Part shown: positions 56,553 to 64,000 of the stretch, one piece after another
Layout: every line of letters starts with the position of its first letter
How positions within the stretch are numbered: the stretch's first letter is position 1
The notes under the pieces: model-generated
The model's input: the letters and a program-made list of their open reading frames with translations, nothing else
Databases searched by the model: none
What the model was told of the DNA's origin: nothing
Program-made: the position numbers and the translations under genes
Assembly (NCBI RefSeq): GCF_007971025.1
Contig: NZ_CP042436.1
Coordinates: 4,774,001-4,838,000, forward strand
Origin: Mucilaginibacter ginsenosidivorans
GTDB taxonomy: Bacteria > Bacteroidota > Bacteroidia > Sphingobacteriales > Sphingobacteriaceae
Length of the DNA: 64,000 nt
Reading direction: 5' to 3'

Positions 56553-57863
56553 TTATTTACCGAAAGTGAAATAGGCAGTAAGCCTGTAAGCCAGATCGTA
56601 GCCATATTTTGCTGCACCGGTTACGTTAGCCTGCTGGTTTTTGTATCCATCATACCAAATGTTTGGCATAAAGTGTACGTTTTTGTAAGGGGTAAAATCC
56701 AAACCTGCAGTAAAGAAATTTTCTTTGGTGTTCGGATCATAGTTCCCAACACGACCTGCATAAGTCACATAGGCAACATTATCATATTTGGTATCAGGGT
56801 TATAATTATCATAGCGAACAAAGAAACCTACTTTGTCTTTCACGATAGGGCCGCGTGCATATAATGAAATGGCATTTGCTCTCTGATCAACAACAGTTTT
56901 GTTACCGCCTGCATCAGTAGCAGTAGCACCATTTTTCAGGAAATTGGTGAAGGCTTCAACGCCTACAGTAAGTTTTGAAGTAGTGTACGCAATGTACCCT
57001 TTGATCATGCTGCGTGAATATTCAGGACCGGTAGCTGTATTAAATCCTAATTTTTCATAATCGGCATAGATGTCGATCGTTAATTTCTGATCGAAGAATT
57101 TCCCCCAGATATCACCATAAAACCATTTGAACTGATCATTCTCAGGTTTTGCGCTGGTACCATTAGCGATCAGGACATTGTAACCGAAATTTTTGGTAGC
57201 GGGGTCAAAAACACCTTGCAGACCAGCGCCCAGGTCATAAGATGGGGTGCGGCGAATATCAGCAACGGTCCTTTCAATAGAACGGTAGCTCCATATTTTT
57301 TCTGACAACAGCGGGAACGCAGGTGTTGCCTGTTGACCGATCACCAGGTCGGTACCTTTCCAGATGTTTTTAATACGAAGATCTAACAATTTAATGTAGA
57401 AAGAGTATTTGCCATCCACCAATTGGTCGCCAGAGCCGGATGCCGGCGCATTACCAAAGTTTGCGGCGTTATCTTCTGCTGCCAACAATACTTCAGCCGA
57501 GAATTTTTTGGTGATATCATAGTCATACCCTAAGTAAATACGACGGAACTGGAATGCATTCCTGTCTGCAGGTACATTGGTGTATTGATTGGAACCACCG
57601 CGGTTTAACGGATCAGAATGGCCTTTGTAGTAGTAATCGCCAAAAGCGTATCCCCATAACCTGCGTACAGGTTTCCATGAGGTGTCTTCAGCAGGTTTAG
57701 GAGTTGCTTTTACTTCCGGAGCCTCTGTTGCGGTCTCCTGTTTTGCTTCTTTCGATTTGGTATCGGCTGACGCCAAAGTTGTTTGTGCTTTGCCATTAAA
57801 ACCTGCTATTATTAGGGACATAAATAGCGCGGACCCGGCAATTTTTGTAAAGATTCGTTTCAT
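56553..57863 (-). CDS. Phosphate-selective porin-like outer-membrane protein (OprP/OprO type)
   Basis: A 436-residue outer-membrane beta-barrel with a signal peptide (ALFMSLIIAGFNGKAQ) and an N-terminal charged spacer (AETDTKSKEAK-like, residues 30-60). Strand pairs with aromatic girdles follow (RLWGYAFGDYYYKGH, FQFRRIYLGYDYDITKKFSA) and it ends YDLAYRLTAYFTFGK, with the terminal Phe-rich strand of porins. Being the first gene before pstS it probably lets phosphate through the outer membrane. The exact barrel family is inferred from context and pattern. Confidence 0.78.
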   Translation of the reverse strand: MKRIFTKIAGSALFMSLIIAGFNGKAQTTLASADTKSKEAKQETATEAPEVKATPKPAEDTSWKPVRRLWGYAFGDYYYKGHSDPLNRGGSNQYTNVPADRNAFQFRRIYLGYDYDITKKFSAEVLLAAEDNAANFGNAPASGSGDQLVDGKYSFYIKLLDLRIKNIWKGTDLVIGQQATPAFPLLSEKIWSYRSIERTVADIRRTPSYDLGAGLQGVFDPATKNFGYNVLIANGTSAKPENDQFKWFYGDIWGKFFDQKLTIDIYADYEKLGFNTATGPEYSRSMIKGYIAYTTSKLTVGVEAFTNFLKNGATATDAGGNKTVVDQRANAISLYARGPIVKDKVGFFVRYDNYNPDTKYDNVAYVTYAGRVGNYDPNTKENFFTAGLDFTPYKNVHFMPNIWYDGYKNQQANVTGAAKYGYDLAYRLTAYFTFGK

Positions 57864-57892
57864 GTTGGGTGAGGTTAAATTAAATTTCGGGT

Positions 57893-57920
57893 CAAAAGTG
57901 CGTACGGCGTATTACCTCAA
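57893..57920 (-). promoter_or_regulatory. Candidate promoter of porin-pst-phoU with overlapping TTAACA half-sites
   Basis: On the minus strand TTG (57918-57920), 17 bp, then CACTTTTG (57893-57900), one mismatch from TAnnTTTG, ending 29 bp before the ATG. The -33 element overlaps an inverted repeat AATGTTAA-N7-TTAACATT (57919-57941). A regulator bound there would meet the polymerase, fitting phosphate control; no Pho box consensus for this phylum is known to me. Confidence 0.5.
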
Positions 57921-58071
57921 TGTTAAGAGAGAATTAACATTTAGTAATATTACGACAACATTAAATTCAACAAAACCGACTCAACATGAAACGGAAAATG
58001 CTTTAAACCTATAGTTAATTGTTACATAAAATACTATTAGTCAAAAGTTTATAACAATTGTTAGTAAACCC

Positions 58072-58094
58072 TGTTAAGTAACAATTACTTAACA
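58072..58094. repeat. Inverted repeat TGTTAAGTAA-N3-TTACTTAACA
   Basis: Ten-base perfect arms around CAA lie 8 bp past the stop of the efflux adaptor gene. It may be a weak terminator of the efflux operon (A/T-rich, no T-run on the minus strand) or a further regulatory half-site pair, since TTAACA words also crowd the porin promoter. The rest of 57942-58071 has TAACAATTGTTA (palindrome) and no open frame. Confidence 0.55.
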
Positions 58095-58102
58095 TTGGAA
58101 AG

Positions 58103-59191
58103 TTAGCGGCTGGCTATCGCGACACCTGGCTTAATTTCGTCGTTGGCATTGGTAATAATAAAGCTCCCTGGTTTAAGGTCGCCAAACACCTCGGTCGAGT
58201 CGCGCGTGGTTAATCCTTCCTTGATGTCGGCATAAGCTGTCTTCCCATTATGGACAGTGATAACGTACTGGCGTTCGGTGGACCGGACGATAGCGGTATT
58301 TGGCACCAGTATGGATTTGGCGCCCGATCGCATAGGTATTTGCACTTCGGCATACATACCCGGTTTAAGCATGTCGTTTTTGTTGGGAACATCTATTTCA
58401 ACCGCTTCCTGGTGCATGGTGCTTAAGGCGTTGGCCGAGCGGCTTATCTTCGCCGTGTGTTGTTGCCCGGGCATTGCGTTAAAGGTAAAGTTCACCGGTT
58501 CATCCAGGTCGACTTTGTCTACGTAGTCTTCGGGGATATATACAACAAGCCGCAGCTTATTAATATCCTGCAAAACCAGCATGGCTTGGTCGGTCGGTTT
58601 ACCGGGCGAAACCAGTGCGCCGGGCGATACATTACGTTCTATGATCATTCCGTCGAACGGCGCATATATATTCAGGTAACCACCCATAGTACGCACTGCG
58701 GCCACGTTCGAGCGTTCGGCATTTGCCATAGCATCGTCTGCCTTCATCCGCGATAAGGCGTTATCAATATCCAGCGGCGACACAGATCCCGGAACTGCAG
58801 CGGCTTGTTTCAGACGTTCGTATTTCTCCTTGCTGGCAACTGCATTTTCCTGCGCCTGCAAATACCGGGAATTGGCGACTTGTAATTGCGATTCCATTTC
58901 GGGTGCTTCCAGTGTAACCAGCAATTGTCCTTTTTTAACTACCGAACCCCTGTCAACATATAGCGTTTTTACAAACCCATTCACTTTTGGAAAAATATTA
59001 ACCTCATTAAAGGGTTTCAATTGCCCCGGCAAGCGGGCGGAACTGGAAAGAGCCTTTTCCGATACCATACTTGTTTGATACTTGTCGGCCTCCGGCTTCT
59101 TTTCGTTAGTGAGGTCTATCGGCTTTTGATTCTTTGAACAGGCTGCGAATGCCATGGTAACCGCTGCCATCGTGATTATTTTGTATTTCAT
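58103..59191 (-). CDS. RND efflux periplasmic adaptor lipoprotein (MFP family)
   Basis: A 362-residue membrane-fusion protein from ATG 59191, which gives a lipoprotein signal (YKIITMAAVTMAFAAC). An earlier start would overlap the pump gene further. The adaptor pattern is visible: lipoyl half-motif GFVKTLYVDRGSVVKKGQLL near residue 72, coiled-coil hairpin 100-150, the second half (GMIIERNVSPGALVSPG), and the beta-barrel YAEVQIPMRSGAKSILVPNT near 270. It links the pump to TolC. It overlaps no gene but follows the pump by 7 bp. Confidence 0.92.
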   Translation of the reverse strand: MKYKIITMAAVTMAFAACSKNQKPIDLTNEKKPEADKYQTSMVSEKALSSSARLPGQLKPFNEVNIFPKVNGFVKTLYVDRGSVVKKGQLLVTLEAPEMESQLQVANSRYLQAQENAVASKEKYERLKQAAAVPGSVSPLDIDNALSRMKADDAMANAERSNVAAVRTMGGYLNIYAPFDGMIIERNVSPGALVSPGKPTDQAMLVLQDINKLRLVVYIPEDYVDKVDLDEPVNFTFNAMPGQQHTAKISRSANALSTMHQEAVEIDVPNKNDMLKPGMYAEVQIPMRSGAKSILVPNTAIVRSTERQYVITVHNGKTAYADIKEGLTTRDSTEVFGDLKPGSFIITNANDEIKPGVAIASR

Positions 59192-59198
59192 TTTAATA

Positions 59199-62100
59199 TT
59201 ATGCATTTGAGGTTTCAATTTCTGATAAGTTTTCGGGCATTAGTTCAGGCGATTCATAAGATGTTTTTTCCTGTACCCAGGCAAACACCAATGGCAGGAT
59301 AATGAGTGCGGCCAACGTAGAGGCAAACAGCCCTCCTATTACCGCCCGGCCCAGCGGGGCGCTTTGTTCACCCGCTTCACCCATACCCGACGCCATAGGG
59401 ATCATACCGGCTATCATCGCCATACTGGTCATTAATATTGGCCTTAAACGGATAGCCGCGCTGGTCAGAGCTGCCCTTGTCGAATTACGGAATTCGAGCC
59501 GCAATTTTTCGCCGTTGGTTACGATAAGAATAGCGTTGGCCACAGATACGCCTGTGCTCATGATCATGCCCATGTACGATTGCAGGTTGAGTGTTGAACC
59601 CGTAACCAGTAAGGCAACCATCGACCCCAGGATTACGGCAGGAATGGTTGACAACACGGTAAGCGATAGTTTGAACGATTGGTAGTTAGCTGCTAACAGC
59701 AGGAATATTACCAGGATGGCAAACATCAAACCATTTTGCAGGCTGCTTAGGGTATCGATAAGCAAATTAGATGTTCCTTTTACATCGGTCACCATCCCCT
59801 TCGGAGGTGCACCCATTGATTTGATAATAGCCTGAACCGCGTCTGTTGCAGTGCCAAGGTCTTTTTTAAATATATTGGCGCTGACAGTTACAAATCGCCG
59901 GGGACCGGTGCGGTCGTATTCACCGGGCGCATAATTCACTTTAAAATCGGCGATATCCGCAAGGGTTGGTGAGCTTTTGCCTTTCAGCAACGGTATTTCT
60001 TTAAGCTCGTCCATAGTGTTCATTACGTACTCTGGTATTTCCACCTGCACCTGGTATGTATAGGCTGCTTTTTCGTCCAGCCATTGATTTTTCTCAGTAA
60101 ATCTGCTGGAAGAAGTGCTCGCTGTAACAGAACGCGCCACGTCAGTGACATTCAAACCAAATTGTGCCATCTTTAACCGGTCAAGCGTAATGGATACAAC
60201 AGGCATTTTTAGTGGCTGAGCTATCTGGACATCACGCAGATAATTAACCTTTTTCATCCTGGCCACAATACTGTCGGCGTAGGCCTCTATTTGGTCCATA
60301 TCCTTACCTGCTACCCTAATCTCTATAGGTGTAGACGCTCCCTGGCTCATGATCTTTTCAGTCATATCAATAGGTTCGAAAGTGATTCGCAGGTCAGGCA
60401 TGGCATAGGCAATGTTTTTCCGCAAGGCATCTTTCAATTCATCCATATTCATTTTATATCCTTCGTCAAGCCCAACCTGGAGCACCGCCTCGTTAGTGCC
60501 GGCGTTAAAAACATATAAATTACTAGTGCCATAACTGCTGGGCACAAGGCCCACATAGGCCGAACTGATCTCCACGTGGCCCTTAACAGTTTTATTAATA
60601 ATCTGCAACACCTGCTTCAGCGCATCCTCGGTACGTTCAAGACGGGTGCCATCCGGCTCTTTAATGCGTATCTGGAATTGCCCGTTATTTACTTTTGGCA
60701 TCAGATCCTTACCTATCTTCACAAAGCATAAACCGGCCAACGCAACTGTCAATATCAAATAAATTGGTACGATAAGCCGTTTACGTGGCATCAAACGTTC
60801 CAGGATTCGTATCAAACCCAGTTTTACCCGTTCAAACAGATCGTTCTTTTCCGGTTCACTTTTCTCATGTTCCAGGTGATAGTTCACCTGATCCTCCTGC
60901 GACCGGTCCAAAGCTTCACCGGCATGGGCATGTATCTTACCATGATGATAATGTTGATAACGTTCGGCTTTTATCATCCAGTTACTTAATATCGGCACGA
61001 GTGTTTGGGCGAGTACGTAAGAAACAATCATGGTAAGCCCTATAGAAAGAGACAATGGAAGAAACATAGCTTTCGGCACGCCATTCATCATAAACGACGG
61101 CGCAAATACTGCCAGGATACAAAGCAATATTAATAGAAGAGGGAACGCGATCTCTTCGCAGGCATCATAAATGGCCAGCCGCTTAGGCTTGCCCATCTCC
61201 AGGTGCTGGTGAATATTTTCGATAGTAACTGTCGCCTGGTCGACGAGAATACCAATAGCCAGCGCCAGGCCGCTAAGAGTCATGATATTTATAGTTTGGC
61301 CAAAAAGGCTTAGCAACAGGACGCCGATCAATATGGAAACAGGAATGGTGATAACAACGATGAGGCTGCTGCGCAGGTCGCGCAGGAAAAGCAATACCAT
61401 CAATCCCGTTAATAGCGCCCCCAGCCCGCCTTCGGTAAGCAAACTCTTTACTGCGTTGATCACAAACACCGACTGGTCAAATTCATACGAGATATGCACA
61501 TCATCGGGCAGCAAACTTTGCATTTCGGGTATCCTCTTTTTCAATGTTTGTACAACACTCCAGGTAGATGCGTCAGCTGTTTTCACAACAGGGATATAAA
61601 TTGAACGCTTGCCATTAATCAAAGCATAGTCAACAGTAACGTCCGAAGCATCGGCTACCCTTGCCACGTCTTTTATTAATACAGGCACTCCATCGCTTGT
61701 CTTAATAGGAATGTTGCCAAAATTATCCGCATCTTTCACCAACGAGTTCAGCGTAGTAACAAACATGATGTTATCAAGCCTTAAATTCCCCGAGGGCGAC
61801 ATCACATTAAATTTAGCAAGTGAACCAACAACTTCGTCAGGCGTTAACCCGTAACTGCGGAGTTTATTAGGGTCGACATTGATGGTTATTGAGCGCGAAT
61901 TAGCTCCAAAAGGCGGCGGGGCCGACAAGCCCGGCACCGTTGCAAACATAGGTCGTACTCGGGTAGCCGCCAGGTCGTATATTTGTTTAAGGCTTCGGTT
62001 TTTTGCGGATAAAACCAATTGCCCAACCGGGAGCGAAGATGCATCAAAACGAACTACCTGCGGCGGGAGCGCACCTGGTGGAAAAAACTTCATCGCGCGG

Positions 62101-62438
62101 TTTACCTGTAACGCCACCTCGGCTGAAGCTTCCGCCATATCGGTATTTTCATAAAAACTGAGCTTCAGCATCGTGAGCCCCTGTATATTTTTACTTGTAA
62201 TAGTTTTAACTCCATTTACATACAAAAACTGATCCTGCATGCGTGTACTAAAAAAGCCTTCCATTTGCTGCGGCGACATACCGCCATATGATTCAATGAC
62301 ATAAATGGTAGGCAGATTGAGCCTTGGGAAAATATCTGTCGGGATATTGATTGCACTAAGCACTGCAAATATTAAAAGGCTGGCTGTTATCACTATAGCA
62401 GTGATGGGCCTTTTCAGTGCGGATGTGACCATTGACAT
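59199..62438 (-). CDS. RND efflux pump permease (AcrB/CusA superfamily) with His-rich cytoplasmic loop
   Basis: A 1079-residue inner-membrane pump with twelve helices and two large periplasmic loops. The start VTSALKRPITAIVITASLLI and INIPTDIFPRLNLPTIYV are family-typical. In helix 4 the motif is GILVDQAT near residue 397: the first relay Asp is kept but the second position is Gln instead of the Asp of AcrB. In helix 10 VSVANAILIV (near 964) lacks the AcrB Lys. The cytoplasmic loop between helices 6 and 7 has YQHYHHGKIHAHAG near 491-505, then more His. Substrate (drug or metal) cannot be told. It lies between the TolC gene (8 bp) and the adaptor gene. Confidence 0.93.
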   Translation of the reverse strand: MSMVTSALKRPITAIVITASLLIFAVLSAINIPTDIFPRLNLPTIYVIESYGGMSPQQMEGFFSTRMQDQFLYVNGVKTITSKNIQGLTMLKLSFYENTDMAEASAEVALQVNRAMKFFPPGALPPQVVRFDASSLPVGQLVLSAKNRSLKQIYDLAATRVRPMFATVPGLSAPPPFGANSRSITINVDPNKLRSYGLTPDEVVGSLAKFNVMSPSGNLRLDNIMFVTTLNSLVKDADNFGNIPIKTSDGVPVLIKDVARVADASDVTVDYALINGKRSIYIPVVKTADASTWSVVQTLKKRIPEMQSLLPDDVHISYEFDQSVFVINAVKSLLTEGGLGALLTGLMVLLFLRDLRSSLIVVITIPVSILIGVLLLSLFGQTINIMTLSGLALAIGILVDQATVTIENIHQHLEMGKPKRLAIYDACEEIAFPLLLILLCILAVFAPSFMMNGVPKAMFLPLSLSIGLTMIVSYVLAQTLVPILSNWMIKAERYQHYHHGKIHAHAGEALDRSQEDQVNYHLEHEKSEPEKNDLFERVKLGLIRILERLMPRKRLIVPIYLILTVALAGLCFVKIGKDLMPKVNNGQFQIRIKEPDGTRLERTEDALKQVLQIINKTVKGHVEISSAYVGLVPSSYGTSNLYVFNAGTNEAVLQVGLDEGYKMNMDELKDALRKNIAYAMPDLRITFEPIDMTEKIMSQGASTPIEIRVAGKDMDQIEAYADSIVARMKKVNYLRDVQIAQPLKMPVVSITLDRLKMAQFGLNVTDVARSVTASTSSSRFTEKNQWLDEKAAYTYQVQVEIPEYVMNTMDELKEIPLLKGKSSPTLADIADFKVNYAPGEYDRTGPRRFVTVSANIFKKDLGTATDAVQAIIKSMGAPPKGMVTDVKGTSNLLIDTLSSLQNGLMFAILVIFLLLAANYQSFKLSLTVLSTIPAVILGSMVALLVTGSTLNLQSYMGMIMSTGVSVANAILIVTNGEKLRLEFRNSTRAALTSAAIRLRPILMTSMAMIAGMIPMASGMGEAGEQSAPLGRAVIGGLFASTLAALIILPLVFAWVQEKTSYESPELMPENLSEIETSNA

Positions 62439-62446
62439 AATTTCTG

Positions 62447-63826
62447 TTATTTTAAAAGGTTTAAAATGGAGCCGACTTTGTTATCTGTGATGGCCTCGTT
62501 AAACAAAGCGCTTGTATAGGCATATTTTGCCTGCACGTAATCCGTTTCGGCACGGTAAAGAATGTTCAGAGCAGCATTCAGTTCTATGATGTCTGTCAGC
62601 CCGCTTTTGTATAGTGATAATTTTTGCCGGTAACCGTCATTTGCCGCTTTAAGCTGATTGGGTATTTCCTGTAGCCTGAGTTTTGCGGTCTGCATTGCGG
62701 CATTGGCCTGGTTGGCGTTGGCGGCAAGCTGTGCCTTTTGCTCTTCCAGTTTATTCCGGTAAAAGTCCGTCTCGGTTTTTTGGATGTTTAGCTTTAACTG
62801 ACGACGGCGTATATCAAAAAGATTATATGTTAATCCAACCCCAACCAGGTAATTATCGCGCTGAAAACCCCAACCTGAAGAGAGGCTGTTAAAGTGATCG
62901 TTCGCATCGAGACTCGACCCGCGTCCCCAGGCGGCACCTTCAAGCATTATCTTAGGGTTATACTGCTTTTTGGCCAGGTTTTCCTGTTCCTTACTATTCT
63001 GGTAAAGGGATTGATAATAGTTAATGATCGGGTGCCCGGCGGTATCCGTATCAAAATTGCTGAAAGGCGCATTGATCAAACGGCTTTCAGCTAAAGTATC
63101 CGCTATTATTGACTGGTAAGGCATGCCGCTGACAGCAGACAATTGTAGTTGCGTCCGCTGCAACTGATCATTCAACTCAATATAATTCAGCCTGGCTTTT
63201 GATAGCTCCGCGTTGGCAATGCTGGTATCTACACCGGGCCGTACACCGGCTTTGGTTAGCGAACTTATAGACTGCAATATCTCCTGGTTACGGCGGATAT
63301 TCCGGGACTGTATCTGTAGATAATCCTGCAGGCTTATCAGTTGCAGGTAATTATAAATAGCATAAGCTTCTACCTGGTATTTGGACTGCGCAAAGTTGTT
63401 CTGTTCTACATTGATGTTGGAACGTGCTACACGGTTTGCAGCGCTGTAGGCTCCGAAATTATATATTTCCCAATCGAGCGCAGCAACTCCAACGTTTGCA
63501 GATACTGCTGTTGTATTGCTGCTTGTACGCACTCCTCTTGAGTCGGAAGGAACTATGCCAAAGCCAAAGTACGGTCCGGCGACATTATTATTGGTTCCGA
63601 TATCGGCCTGGTAATTCAGCCTTAGATTTGGCAGCCACTTATTCTGCACTTCAGCTGCTTGTGCCTGGCGGATGCGTATAGCGGTTGAATCGGTTAATAA
63701 AGCCGGGGCGTTATGATCGACACTGGCTAACAATCGTTTTAAGGTTACTGGTTGCTGTGCCTGGAGTGTTACCGATAAAACGGAGAATAACACCATCAAG
63801 GACAGGCCTTTAATATGTTTAAGCAT
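62447..63826 (-). CDS. TolC family outer-membrane efflux protein
   Basis: A 459-residue outer-membrane factor with signal GLSLMVLFSVLSVTLQAQ. Two OEP repeats are visible: helical RIRQAQAAEVQNKWLPNLRL near residue 50, QNKWLPNL typical of the first strand, and the second half YNPKIMLEGAAWGRG with VGVGLTYNLFDIRRRQLKLN near 330. The C-terminal helices contain YVQAKYAYTSALFNEAI. It forms the exit duct for the pump and adaptor encoded downstream. It is the first gene of the efflux operon. Confidence 0.93.
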   Translation of the reverse strand: MLKHIKGLSLMVLFSVLSVTLQAQQPVTLKRLLASVDHNAPALLTDSTAIRIRQAQAAEVQNKWLPNLRLNYQADIGTNNNVAGPYFGFGIVPSDSRGVRTSSNTTAVSANVGVAALDWEIYNFGAYSAANRVARSNINVEQNNFAQSKYQVEAYAIYNYLQLISLQDYLQIQSRNIRRNQEILQSISSLTKAGVRPGVDTSIANAELSKARLNYIELNDQLQRTQLQLSAVSGMPYQSIIADTLAESRLINAPFSNFDTDTAGHPIINYYQSLYQNSKEQENLAKKQYNPKIMLEGAAWGRGSSLDANDHFNSLSSGWGFQRDNYLVGVGLTYNLFDIRRRQLKLNIQKTETDFYRNKLEEQKAQLAANANQANAAMQTAKLRLQEIPNQLKAANDGYRQKLSLYKSGLTDIIELNAALNILYRAETDYVQAKYAYTSALFNEAITDNKVGSILNLLK

Positions 63827-64000
63827 TTTATTATTTAAGTGATTTAGTTATCCTGAAGAAAAAACTTCGCGGGAGATATCCGCAGAGCAGCCTGATATTG
63901 GCTGCATGGTTGAGTCAAATAGTAAGCTTACCGGCAAGAAGATAAGCAGGCTGCGCCGGCAATAACATGCAACGGGCGGCCTGTTCTGTCAACCGGCTCC
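63827..64000. other. Region upstream of the efflux operon; nothing firm
   Basis: This 174-bp end holds no open frame I can support. It contains an inverted repeat GCAGCC-N7-GGCTGC (63887-63905) that would lie in the leader of the TolC gene. No exact TTG-N17-20-TAnnTTTG promoter is visible; the promoter or a regulator gene may lie beyond the window. Confidence 0.4.

Overview
The window reads as chromosomal DNA of a member of the Bacteroidota, most likely family Sphingobacteriaceae (Mucilaginibacter-like; the genus is a guess from protein style, not from a search). Pointers are promoters of the TTG-N17-19-TAnnTTTG type, frequent absence of Shine-Dalgarno sequences, DUF3467 and DUF4249 proteins, a TonB receptor with a carboxypeptidase-like N-terminal domain, and the gene order rpsU-xerC-hpf-tRNAs-tuf-tRNA-Trp-secE-nusG-rplKAJL-rpoBC.

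Region 1 (1-12.6 kb, minus strand) is an exopolysaccharide/capsule locus read from Wza-type export lipoprotein through a Wzc-type tyrosine kinase, a UDP-sugar dehydrogenase, Wzx flippase, Wzy-like polymerase, a glycosyltransferase, an acyltransferase and a two-domain oxidoreductase to a PL6-like polysaccharide lyase cut by the window edge. The middle (3.8-7.8 kb) is AT-rich and flanked by two gene-remnant-like frames. Region 2 (12.7-18.8 kb) has an S4 RNA-binding protein and a plus-strand run dapD-glycosyltransferase-tsaC/sua5-cca-pRiA4b ORF3-like gene-miaA, rich in tRNA maturation functions. Region 3 (18.8-22.5 kb, minus) is fcl-rfbC-rfbD-rfbA (GDP-fucose and dTDP-rhamnose steps, without gmd or rfbB) and a DUF3467 gene. 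Region 4 (22.7-26.9 kb) is a two-component system (propeller-type sensor kinase and LuxR-type regulator) followed by an IS200-type insertion next to the rpoC terminator.

Region 5 (26.9-42.3 kb, minus) is the transcription/translation core: rpsU, xerC, hpf, four tRNAs, tuf, tRNA-Trp, secE, nusG, rplK, rplA, rplJ, rplL, rpoB, rpoC. Spacers between these genes carry short word-like direct and inverted repeats. Region 6 (42.3-50.2 kb) has a frameshifted secreted-protein gene, an acyl-CoA dehydrogenase, a 20-bp perfect palindrome in the divergent gap to a TonB receptor/DUF4249 pair, a TsdA-type dihaem cytochrome with a Tat-exported DsrE-like protein, apt and a helix-hairpin-helix protein. Region 7 (50.3-57.9 kb) joins a two-domain acyltransferase of the OlsF/GlsAB type (phosphorus-free aminolipids) with a phosphate operon porin-pstSCAB-phoU. 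Region 8 (58.1-63.8 kb) is a TolC-RND pump-adaptor efflux operon whose pump has a His-rich cytoplasmic loop and altered proton-relay residues.

No rRNA, CRISPR array, prophage or riboswitch was recognised. No clearly unprecedented system was found. The most promising leads are the TsdA/DsrE pair, the pRiA4b-like gene among tRNA-maturation genes, the coupling of aminolipid synthesis to the Pho operon, the palindrome and half-site clusters, and the intergenic word repeats.
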